Assembly: GCA_907163345.1 (NCBI GenBank) | Contig: CAJQUN010000330.1 | Location: 496,001-560,000, forward strand | Length of the DNA: 64,000 bases | Reading direction: 5' to 3' | Origin: Haberlea rhodopensis | Lineage: Eukaryota > Streptophyta > Magnoliopsida > Lamiales > Gesneriaceae | Part shown: piece after piece, positions 42,366 to 52,389 of the stretch | Layout: each line of letters begins with the position of its first letter | Numbering within the stretch: position 1 is the first letter of the stretch | Made by a program: the position numbers and the translations under genes | The notes under the pieces: generated by a model | What the model was told of the DNA's origin: nothing | Database searches by the model: none | The model's input: the letters and a program-made list of their open reading frames with translations, nothing else

Positions 42366-45300
42366 TCAAGGAGTAATTTCAATTAAACCAAGAATATTTC
42401 GAAAGTAGGAAAACTTAGCGTCCGGTAGAGGTTTTGTGAAAATGTCTGCTGCCTGTTGTTCGGTAGAAATATACTCCAGCCGAATTTCTTTCTTCATAAC
42501 ATGATCTCTGATAAAATGATGACGGATGTCAATATGTTTAGTACGAGTATGAAGAACTGGATTGTATGTTATAGCAATGGCAGACGTATTGTCACAAAAT
42601 ATGGGAGCCTCTGTGGACTCAATTCCATAATCTCTGAGTTGTTGGTGAATCCAGAGCAGTTGAGCACAGCAGCTTCCAGCAGCAAGGTACTCTGCCTCTG
42701 CAGTGGAAGATGCTATGGATGTCTGTTTCTTGCATCCCCATGATATCAATCGATCACCAAGGAATTGACAATACCCACTGGTGCTTTTTCTGTCAATTTT
42801 GCATCCAGCATAGTCAACATCTGAGTATCCAATAAGATTAAAAGTTGAGTCTCTTGGATACCATAGACCAACATTCTCAGTGCCTTTCAAATATTTGAGG
42901 ATCCTTTTGACAGCAGTGAAGTGCGACTGCTTGGGATTTGCTTGAAACCGGGCGCACATACACACTGCAAACATAATATCTGGTCGGCTGGCTGTCAAAT
43001 ATAGTAAAGATCCGATAATGCCTTGATACATTGTAACTTCGACTGGTATTCCTGAATTATCCAAGTCGAGTTTGGCAGATGAGCTCATTGGTGTAGCAGC
43101 AGCTGAGCTGGTACTCATTCCATATTTCTTCAGCAGCTCTTTAGTGTATTTAGACTGATTTATCAAGATTCCTTCACTAGATTGCTTGACTTGCAATCCT
43201 AAGAAAAATGATAATTCTCCCATCATGCTCATCTCAAATTGATCCTGCATAATTTTAGAAAATCTTTTGCACAATTTTGAGTTAGTACTTCCGAAAATAA
43301 TATCATCAACGTAAATTTGAACTAGCAGAGTATGATCTCCCTTTGAGAATTTGAAAAGGGTCTTGTCCACCGTGCCAATGATAAAGTTATGCTCAGTCAA
43401 ATATTTTGATAGAGTTTCATACCATGCACGGGGAGCTTGCTTCAGACCATACAACGCTTTATTGAGACGAAAAACATGAGATGGCTGCTGATGGTTTTCA
43501 AATCCAGGAGGTTGTTCAACGTAAACTTCTTCCTGGAGTTTGCCATTAAGAAACGCACTCTTAACATCCATCTGATAGACCTTAAAGTCTGTAAACGCAG
43601 CAAATGCAAGAAATATACGAATTGCTTCTAGTCGAGCTACAGGGGCAAAGGTTTCATCAAAATCAATGCATTAATCCTGTCTGTAGCCCTGTGCAACTAA
43701 TCTTGCCTTATTTCTGATTACTGTTCCATTTTCATCTAATTTATTCCTAAATACTCATTTGGTGCCAATTATAGTGTGATGCTGTGGTCGTGGTACTAGA
43801 TACCATACTTTGTTTCGCTCAAACTGATTTAGTTCTTCTTGCATAGCGTCTACCCAGCTTGGGTCTAACATAGCATCATCAATCTTCTTAGGTTCTAAGT
43901 GAGATATGAATGCAGCATGAAGGAATTCATTAATCATTTGTCCTCTGGTGCGTAGAGGAGCAGCAGGGTTACCTATGACCTGCCCAGGAGGATGATTCTT
44001 CATCCACCGAAGCGGAGGTCCAAGAGGGTTGAGTTCTTCAGTTGACTGGATGTGAGTGGGTAATTCAGAAGTTCTGATTGTCGCATCTTTTTCACTTGCT
44101 CCCTCAACTGCAGCAGGAGTATATGCAATAGTGTCATTGTCAGCTGGAGGCGGTTCTTGTTGACCAGCAGACTCCTCTGTTTGAGCTTCAGGAACTTCTG
44201 GTTCTAAGGAGCAGTCAGTCCTGCTTCTGTAATTTATCTCATCATCAACATTTCATCAATGTAAGTGCTTTCCAGTCGATTGCTCAAGTTGTTGATTTGT
44301 ATATCAGATAGTGTACAGTCAATAGGTTCATCAAATTTTACATGCACTGATTCTTCTACATTAAGAGTTCTATTATTAAATACTCTGAAGGCTTTACTAA
44401 CTGCAGAATAACCAAGAAATATTCCAGCATCAAATTTGGCATCAAAGGCGGTGAGATGAGTCTTTCCATTGTTGTGAATAAAACATTTGCAACCAAACAC
44501 ATAAGTAGGAAATATTTGGCTTACTGCCATTCCAGATCTCATAAGGGGTTTTATTTGCTCGCTTATTAATCATTGATCTGTTCTGCGTATAACAAGCTGT
44601 GTTGACAGCTTCTGCCCAAAATCTCTGCGATATTTCTGATTCCGCAAGGATAGTTCGCGCAGCTTCTTTCAAAGTGCGGTTCCTACGCTCAGCAACTCCG
44701 TTTTGTTGAGGAGTTCTAGCAGCAGAGTATTCGTGTTTAATATCAAGGTCATCTAGATATGATTCGAGTGATTGATTGGTGAACTCAGTACCTTTATCAC
44801 TGTGAATTCTATCTATCCCACACGATTTCTCATTTTGGAGTCTTTTCAGTAGTTTGATCAGCTTTGGAGTAGCCTGATCTTTGCCACTTAGGAACAAGAC
44901 CCACGTGAAACGAGTGTAATCGTCTATTAACACTAGGTTATACTTCATTCCCCCTAGACGTGTTACTGGTATAGGACCAAACAGATCCATATGCAGCAAC
45001 TCTAGGCACCGAGAAGAAGATTTACTCCCTTTGTTCTTAAAGGAGGATCTGATTTGCTTACCAAGTTGGCATGCTGCACAGATCTTGTCTTTTGAGAACT
45101 CAATTTGGGGCAGTCCAACTACTAGATCAAGTTTACGTAGACTGGCAATAGTTTTAAAATTTAAGTGACTCAACCGTTTGTGCCAAAGCAAATTTTTGGA
45201 AGAATTCAGAGCAGCTAAGCAAGTAGAGGAGGTAGGCTGATTAAGATTCCAATCAATTTTATATGTGTTATCATGCCTTCTACCTACAAGTAATATACTA

Positions 45301-45599
45301 CCATCAGTAGATTTGATTGTGCATGAGTGTTGATTGAATTCTACAGCATGACCATTGTCACAAAGTTGACTTATGCTAATCAAGTTATAGCATAGATTTT
45401 CAACTAAGAGAATATCTTTAATGACGATGTTATCGTAGATAATCTTACCCTTACCCACGGTTCTACCTTTCGCGTTATCTCCAAAAGTTATTCTGGGTCC
45501 GGTGGAGTCCACCAGTTCAGACAATAAGCTCGAATTTCCTGTTATATGTCTAGAGTATCCGCTGTCCAGGAACCATTCTGATCTCCGAACTTGATGCAT
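42366..45599 (-). pseudogene. pol: Pol of the SIRE-type element (PR-INT-RT-RNase H)
   Basis: Read on the minus strand, domains in order are: protease WFLDSGYSRHITG; GAG-pre-integrase LLWHKRLSHLNFKTI; integrase with CAACQLGKQ, LLHMDLFGPI, DRIHSDKGTEF and TPQQNGVAERRNRTL; reverse transcriptase with MDVKSAFLNGKLQEEVYVEQ and IYVDDIIFGS; RNase H around ASSTAEAEYLAAG and FCDNTSAI; stop at 42366. There is a frameshift near 44480 and a poorly readable gap at 44003-44233. In the RT region are two stops, one near 43755 (a Trp position turned to TGA) and one near 43675. The polyprotein would process, copy and integrate the element, but this copy cannot make it whole. Confidence 0.92.
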
Positions 45600-45644
45600 T
45601 CTAGTTTCCTGTAATTAAAGCGATAAAATGATTGGTACCCAATC

Positions 45645-47600
45645 CTACTTGGGTCCGGGTAGGATTAGTCCTTTCGGAACCCACACTTGTATGACCCTGA
45701 GTGACTTAGGTCGGTGTGTGTTCTGAAACGTGTGTGCATTCATAAATGATGGTGATGATCTTGACTGTGGAGTGTGATAATATGTGTATGCATGTGTTTT
45801 TGGTTTGTAGTTCCTGTTATAGAGCATATACCTCTTCTGGACAGGCTTACAGTTGTAGTACCAGTTGGGTCTAACCTCTCTAGCTGCTCGACCAGTAGGT
45901 TTAAGTTCATTTCTGAACTTTTGCCTCGGTTTAGCCTCTTTGAGTGGTTCTACATAACCGATACCCTTGTGTTGTGCCTGTTCCTTGATGAGTGTTGCTT
46001 TAACAGGTTCTTTAACCAGTTCATAAGGGTCATATACTGTGCTAGATCTTACAAAGTTCATTGATTTAACTTTGCTTTTTGTTAGACACAGTTGAGGTTC
46101 ATTACCAGATGAACTGCCGTCATTGCTATTATAGCCTATGCCAGTTAAATCACCAGCAAACCTTATAGACTCAAGCATTTCATCCTTTCTGGTAGTAGAC
46201 GCATTCCAAGTGCTAACCAGTTTGCTAAGTTTCTGGTAGGCACACTTGTCTTCATCTCTTTCTTTCACTAGGAGACTGGTTGTTTCCCTTAAGCAGTTCA
46301 ACTCCCTCGATTGTTCACAATCAAGTTTGTTTTTATGCGTTTCGGTTGGGATTGAGTGCTCAGTCTTATAGCTTTCAAAATATTCATATAACGTCCGATA
46401 CTCATTGATCATGTCCTGCAAAGCATTGGTAAGTTCACTATGTGTGAATTCAGATAGGTTAGACTCGTGTACCTCAATTTCATCATTTGCCATTAAGCAG
46501 TGGACTTCCTCGTCTTCACTTTCGCTGGACGAGCTGGTTGATTCCTCTGATTCTGATTCAGAATCAGTCCACTTGCTCTTGCTTTCTTCTGCCATCAAAA
46601 CCTTTTGATCTCTGTCCCTTTTGGATGATCTTCTAGTTTCCTTGGATTTTCTGTGATCCTTGGATCCTCTTTTGTGATCATCCTTTTTAGGTTTTGGACA
46701 GTCGGCGATGAAATGTCCTGGCTTGAGACAGTTGAAACATACACGCTCTTCTTCTTCTGATCTTCCTTTGAAGCTCTGCCTTCGTGGATATGATTTCTGA
46801 TTCTTCTTCATGAATTTCCCGAATTTCTTTACGAACATTGCCATAGCATCATTACATATTTTTTCTGGAGTCATCTCTGTAGCGGTAGATATGGCCTCCG
46901 ATGCAGTGAGAGCTTTGGTAGGCTGACTGGTATTGGGTTCATCTTCAACCCGAATGCCTAATTCGAATTCATAGGCTTTCAAATCAGCAAACAGGTCATG
47001 CAGATCTATTTTGTTGATGTCCTTTGATTCTCTCATAGCAATGGTCTTGACATCCCATTCTCTTGGGAGACCTCTCATCACTTTGAGAGTGACTTCTCTG
47101 TTGGGTAACTCCTTACCCAGACTGCTTAGTTCATTAATTATTCCGGTCACACTTGCATCATACTCGTTGAGAGTTTCTCCATTCATCATCTTGATATGCT
47201 CAAACTTCTGTAATGCCATTGTAAGCTTGTTTTCTTTGGTTTGATCATTTCCTTCACAGAGTTGGGCAATCTTCTCCCAGATTTCTTTAGCTGTGGAACA
47301 CATTTTTATTTTGTTGAACATGTTTTTGTCCAAAGTTTTGAACAAAATGTCCTTAGCAACGTTATCCAGATTGGCTTTCTTCTTTTCTTCATTTGACCAT
47401 TGAGATCTGTCTTTTTCTACCATTTGTGGATCACCACTTGTGATAGAAGCAGCTGTATTGATTTTCATGATCTTCATAGGACCTTCAGTGATTACATACC
47501 ACATATCATCATCTTGAGAACTTAGATGAGCTTGCATACGGATTCTCCAATCATCATATTCGTCTTTCTTGAACATTGGAATCTTGCTGAATGAGGCCAT
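45645..47600 (-). CDS. gag: Gag of the SIRE-type element, intact frame
   Basis: An uninterrupted 651-codon frame starts MASFSKIPMFKKDEYDDWRI, typical of SIRE/Maximus gag. A CCHC knuckle CFNCLKPGHFIADC lies near residue 290, followed by a basic stretch and then an acidic Ser/Glu-rich segment (SESESEESTSSSSESEDEE). The C-terminus ends VWVPKGLILPGPK with a TAG stop. The pol frame follows in the same phase after a further TAA. Gag builds the particle. This is the only undamaged long frame of the element; the start ATG lies about 60 bases downstream of the 5' LTR. Confidence 0.92.
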   Translation of the reverse strand: MASFSKIPMFKKDEYDDWRIRMQAHLSSQDDDMWYVITEGPMKIMKINTAASITSGDPQMVEKDRSQWSNEEKKKANLDNVAKDILFKTLDKNMFNKIKMCSTAKEIWEKIAQLCEGNDQTKENKLTMALQKFEHIKMMNGETLNEYDASVTGIINELSSLGKELPNREVTLKVMRGLPREWDVKTIAMRESKDINKIDLHDLFADLKAYEFELGIRVEDEPNTSQPTKALTASEAISTATEMTPEKICNDAMAMFVKKFGKFMKKNQKSYPRRQSFKGRSEEEERVCFNCLKPGHFIADCPKPKKDDHKRGSKDHRKSKETRRSSKRDRDQKVLMAEESKSKWTDSESESEESTSSSSESEDEEVHCLMANDEIEVHESNLSEFTHSELTNALQDMINEYRTLYEYFESYKTEHSIPTETHKNKLDCEQSRELNCLRETTSLLVKERDEDKCAYQKLSKLVSTWNASTTRKDEMLESIRFAGDLTGIGYNSNDGSSSGNEPQLCLTKSKVKSMNFVRSSTVYDPYELVKEPVKATLIKEQAQHKGIGYVEPLKEAKPRQKFRNELKPTGRAAREVRPNWYYNCKPVQKRYMLYNRNYKPKTHAYTYYHTPQSRSSPSFMNAHTFQNTHRPKSLRVIQVWVPKGLILPGPK

Positions 47601-47644
47601 CAGTATTTGGTAATTGGTAATTTCTCAAGATTGAGAAGACCTAA

Positions 47645-47656
47645 GCTCTGATACCA
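47645..47656 (-). other. Primer-binding site (tRNA-Met) of the SIRE-type element
   Basis: The minus strand reads TGGTATCAGAGC two bases after the 5' LTR end, the usual complement to initiator tRNA-Met. Confidence 0.9.
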
Positions 47657-47658
47657 CT

Positions 47659-49057
47659 TGTTAGGATCGGGGTAGTGTTTAGAAGGGGGGGTTGAATAAA
47701 CACTAGATTCAATTTCGATTTCTTTTCTTAGTTAACTGTAAAATGTTAAGTATTACAGTTGCTTCTCAATATCAAGCAAGTCAGCAGACACTTATTATAG
47801 TGCGGAAGACGTCTGCTTAACTTGTGAGGAATAAAACTGAGGTAAATAAGCAATAACAAATGACACAAGAATTGTTTCTGGAAGTTCGAAGCACAACGCT
47901 TCTACGTCTCCCCTTCTTCCTTTGCAGGAAGGATTCACTAGAAGACTTGGTTTACACTTTACAGTATACAACATTCTTAAGCACTCACACAACTTGGCCT
48001 AAACTCCTAGAAATCACAACTACTTGATTTGGTTACACAAGATTCTAAGACACTCTTTATAGAATACACGTTTAGTTGTGAGTGTTCTTGATCAGCAGAC
48101 TTCAGTTGGAATAATCTATCACAGATTCAGTTGCACTGCTTGTCTGCTCTTTGCTGAACTATTGGAATATCAGTAAGTTGATTTTCTTGTTTGCTTTGAA
48201 GTGTTTTTGTTTGTTGAAAATCGCTCAGCACTTCTTCATTCTTTGCTTGGACGTATTTATAGGTTTGGTTGTCCAACGGTAGCTTTTCTGTATATGGAAG
48301 AGATTAGCCTTCCAAATTCATATTGTCTTCTTTCCTATTTTGTTAAGCAACGGCTCTTTTAACCCTGACGGTAATGGTGGCGGAGATATAGCAGGGTGCG
48401 CCGCTCTGTTGTACCTTTGTCAGAGAATGTTGTACTTATTTTGTCTCGTTGCTTAGTGCTCTTACTGGAAGTTTAGACTTCTGATGGTTTTCTTTGTTCA
48501 ACTGGTCGTTCATCCTCTTATGACCAGTTGATGTCTTTATTCAGTGTGAGACTATCCGGTTGATAGTTGTCCAGTAGATGTCCATCCAGTTTATGTTTAT
48601 ACGGTTGATGGTTGTCCAGTAGATGTCTGTCCAGTTGGTGGCCATCCAGTTGATGTCTATCCAGTTGGTAGCCATCCAGTTGATGTCTTGTCCAGTTGAT
48701 GTCTATCCAGTTGGTAGCCATCCAGTTGATGTCTTGTCCAGTTGATGTCTATCCAGTTGGTTGGTGTCTTCACCCGGTAGGTGTTCATCCAGTTGATCTT
48801 TATCACCCGGTAAGACTTCAATATCCGGTAGGTGCCTTCATCCGGTAGGACTTTAACATCCGGTAGGTGTTCATCACCCGGTAGGACTTTATCCAGTAGG
48901 TGTCTTCATCCAGTTGGTCTTTATCACCCGGTAGAACTTCATCCAGTAGGTGTTTGACATCCGGTAGGAGTCTTCATCCAGTTGGTCTTTATCACCCGGT
49001 AGGACTTTATCCAGTAGGTGTTTGTAATCACCAAAACTTAGAAATCGTTTCCCAACA
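47659..49057 (-). repeat. 5' LTR of the SIRE-type element
   Basis: This copy pairs with 36712-38110. On the minus strand a TATA box CTATAAATACG lies at about 48252-48262 (same place in the other LTR). The minisatellite of AACTGGA/CTACCGG motifs lies at 48540-49020, in the upstream part of the LTR on the minus strand. Confidence 0.93.
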
Positions 49058-49519
49058 GCAGTTCAAACTATTAAGCAAAAGGTAAAATATTTACCCTGTT
49101 TAATGATAGCGAATCCAAATTGGAATAAAATTATTGAAACAAATGCCTCTGATATTGGTTATGGAGGTATATTGAAACAAATAGATCCTATTTCAAAAAA
49201 TGAATTTTTAATTCGATTTTATTCTGGTAAATGGGATGACAGTCAGAAGAATTATGCAACTATAGCAAAAGATATTCTTGCAATTGTTAAATGTATTTTA
49301 AAATTTCAAGATGATTTACATAATCAGAAATTTATAATTAAAACAGATTGTAAGTCAGCTAAATTTATGTTTAATAAAGATTTTAAACATGATGTCTCCA
49401 AACAAATGTTTGCTCGTTGACAAGCTCATTTAGCTCCATTTGATTTTGATATAATATATAAAAAAGGTGAAGAATAGTCTCTTCCAGACTTTTTGACTCG
49501 TGAATATTTAAATGCTTGA
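49058..49519 (+). pseudogene. Endogenous caulimovirid pol, RNase H part
   Basis: This continues the fragment ending at 36711 beyond the SIRE-type insertion. An RNase H region is readable: ETNASDIGYGGIL, IKTDCKSAKFMF, and near the end PDFLTREYL, a motif common at the C-terminus of caulimovirid pol. Two in-frame stops are visible near 49420 and 49477. The pol stop overlaps the next ORF (ATGCTTGA at 49512-49519), a compact arrangement typical of these viruses. Confidence 0.85.
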
Positions 49520-50764
49520 AATATTTTCAGGTATGAGTCAATCTTATAGAGGAAATTCCTCTTATAGAGGAAGGGGTGGCCGAGGAGGCCGAGGACAAAT
49601 TCCAGAGCATATTATAGCTCAACATGGACCACGTAAGCTCATAGCTAAAAATTTATCTCAAGAACAGGATCATTTATATCAGGAATTCCTTGCTTTTAAA
49701 CAGCAGAAAGAGGGTAATATCCCTGAAACTGAAACAAAAGCATCATATGCTAATATCGTTAATAAAGATGAAGGAGAATCACATAATTTTATCAAAAATG
49801 ATTCTCAGGAAATTATATTTTTCCTTGAAGATATTGATTTGAAATGGGGAAATGAACCCTGGAATATTATGAGCAGGTCTATTGACACTGCTTCATTTGC
49901 TTATGGGACTTATAAGTCACGGAATTATTATGAGCAATTACTCATAAATAATTCATGCGACATTACAAGATTTCCTTTAAATCAGAAGGAAAACTTTACA
50001 TTTAGTAAAATTATTATTAAACGAGTAATAACTCCGACTGAATGGTGAATATCACCTCTTAAGGAAAAAGAATTTGATTTTCCTAATAATCAGATGATTA
50101 AATATAATTATTGGGATTATGTGGAAGCATTTCATAAGGTTTTCTTCTATGAAAACAATAAGAAACAACATTCCTGGTTTATTAAAATTTGTACCGAGGT
50201 ATATAAACATGACATTCCAAATTGGTTTATAAATTGGTGGGGCAAATATGGCACTACTCATAAAATTTTACCAGAAATTTATAAAACCTATTTTGATGAA
50301 TGGATTGATTTATCTCCCAAATTAATTCAATTACAACAACAAAGTTCTGGTATAACAGGAATAGCATCATTCTATTTCTTTGTTGAATTTCTATTCCTTG
50401 GCTTTGGAAATGGACGCCATAAGTGTCTTATACTGACACTCATATCCCCTGCATTAAAAGGAATTTTTATTCAAAATTTTGGGATAAAATGTCAAAGGAA
50501 AATCCAGACACCAAACAAATGTTTGGAATAGATACTTTAGAACTTATTGCGGACACAATTGCTACTTATCAAACGGACAATTTTGTTAAAAATTCGTTTG
50601 AGCAACCTTCACCATTCGAACATATTGCTCGAAAATGCCGAATGAAATCTGAGGTAATGACTAAGGAGAAAATGTTTGAAGAATATTTGGAAGCAATGAA
50701 GAAGGATTTATTAACCAGATTCGATGATGATAATATGTCTGGAAAATCAATTTCTGAAGATTAA
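49512..50764 (+). pseudogene. Endogenous caulimovirid second ORF
   Basis: The frame opens at 49512, or at the second ATG at 49533 (MSQSYRGNSSYRGRGGRGGR), with an Arg/Gly-rich start. It is interrupted by one TGA at 50046-50048 and one frameshift near 50410, then continues to 50764. Readable segments include HSWFIKICTEVYKHDIPNWF and the acidic end DDDNMSGKSISED. The RGG-like start suggests nucleic-acid binding (inference). A separate ORF directly after pol is what I recall for florendoviruses; its function is unknown. Confidence 0.7.
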
Positions 50765-51217
50765 CAGGATGCACAGGATCCAAATATTCCTTTTGATGAC
50801 ATTTTTGAAACATTCAAAGCCACCATGATGACATTTTTGAAACATTCAAAGCCACCATGATGGAAACTAGGTCTACTGGATCCACCTCAAAAGATGAAGA
50901 TAAGGCTTTATGAAAAGAAGATGTTGATTCCGCATTATCCGGCTCAATGGCAGACAAACTTTAGTGGATATGACTAAAGAAGCATAATACTTTAATAAAG
51001 TATTGTACGATGGAATATATTCCATTCACTATCTTATTTTTTTTTGTTAATGCGTCTACTGTTGTAAATTAGTGTGGTTCTTATTTGTACTTTTTCATTA
51101 TTAGTCTGTACTATTTGTATTTTGTGTGTGAAGTCCGGATTTGAAATCCGATGTTCCACTGCTATATAAGGAGCTTTTATTTTCTTTGTTTAGTAGACTG
51201 AAAATCATCCACTCTTG
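50765..51217 (+). promoter_or_regulatory. Caulimovirid non-coding region with promoter-like TATA box
   Basis: After the second ORF there is a ~34-bp direct repeat (TGATGACATTTTTGAAACAT at 50797 and 50827). Further on, CTATATAAGGAG at about 51172-51183 resembles the core of pararetrovirus pregenomic promoters. About 45 bases later a SIRE-type LTR seems to begin. Confidence 0.6.
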
Positions 51218-52339
51218 TGTTAGTTTCGGACCTTATCGATGAGATTTTAAAGAAGACAAAACATATCAGACCGGATCGAGAGAAATCAGACTGACCAGAT
51301 CGATCGCTCAAAACAGATCAAGCTGATGAGGCATATAGCATATCAGACCAGATCGATAGAAAACAGACTGACTAGATCAAAGCTTCAGATCGATCTCAAC
51401 CTATATCAGATCAGAGCAGTCAAGGATGAATAAAGATTGGTTCTTCAGTCCGAATCATTAACGGCTATTTATTGAAGCATTTAATGTCGCAATTAATGCT
51501 GAAAAAGACCTTAGACTGAAGATTACCATAAAAGGTAAGAAGACAAAGAAGAGCTGACCTGACAGTCGCCGAAAGCATGAACCAGAATGGCAAGTACCTT
51601 AAAGAAGAAGACTGTAGCTTACTCAGAGTATAAGCAGAGTCAAAAGTTGCACATTAAGGGAATAATGTCGTTGGTACATGCAACTATAAAAGGATGCATC
51701 AGAAGATCTCAAGTAGACTCTCGCTGTCAATCGAAAAACGCACAAGAAAGTAAAACACCACAAGCTTACAAGCTCAGAAGCTCTCGAGCTGAAATTCTTC
51801 TTAAGCACGAATACATTGTAATATTTGATCATTTTAGGATCACTGTGTGCATAGACAGAAGTCTATCTTGTATATTCTGTATTGAAAGATAGAAGTGAGA
51901 AATTATTGTAACTGTCAGACAGAGTGTGTCTGAACAGATCGAGTGACTAGGAGTTTCAGTCTGGTAGTGAGGTAAATCCAGCTGAATCGGGTTTGTACAA
52001 TAGGATTGTATAAATCAAAGTCTTCTAGTGGAAACCTTCCTTAATTGGAAGAAGGGGAGACGTAGAAGGATTACACCACCTTCGAACTTCCAGAAACATA
52101 TTCCGTGTCTTATCATTCTGTACTCGTTTTGTTATTCAAAGCCATCGAGCCGTTCTTACTAATTTGAGAACAAACCGTTCCGCACTAAAATATTCAGTGG
52201 TCTGTTATGCAAAAGAGTTGATTAAGAAACAGATTTCGTCTCACTAATCCGAACGAAATCACAAGGGATTAATTTTTAATAGGAGTGTTCATTCACCCCC
52301 CCCCCCCCCTCCTCTAAACACTCCGTACCGATCCTAACA
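51218..52339 (+). repeat. 5' LTR of the second SIRE-type element
   Basis: The 3' end is certain (poly-C tract, then CGTACCGATCCTAACA at 52339, before the primer site at 52342-52353). The 5' edge at TGTTAGTTTCGG is my best estimate. A TATA box (TATAAAAGG, 51685-51693) is present. The first 250 bp are rich in CAGACTGA and AGATCGA motifs. Confidence 0.7.
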
Positions 52340-52389
52340 AGTGGTATCAGAGCCAGGTTATCTTAATCAGCACAAAGACACTCGAGCTG

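Larger units (their letters stand above)
36712..49057 (-). mobile_element. SIRE-type Ty1/copia element with third ORF, complete ends
   Basis: Two 1,399-bp LTRs (36712-38110, 47659-49057) bound gag, pol and a third ORF, all on the minus strand. The exact duplication gcagt flanks the element (36707-36711, 49058-49062). The tRNA-Met site (complement at 47645-47656) follows the 5' LTR with a two-base gap. The polypurine tract AAAAAGGGGGAAAT precedes the 3' LTR (38111-38125 on the plus strand). Total length is 12.3 kb. The LTRs differ by roughly 15-25 bases by eye, so insertion is fairly recent, yet pol and the third ORF hold several stops and frameshifts. Confidence 0.95.
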
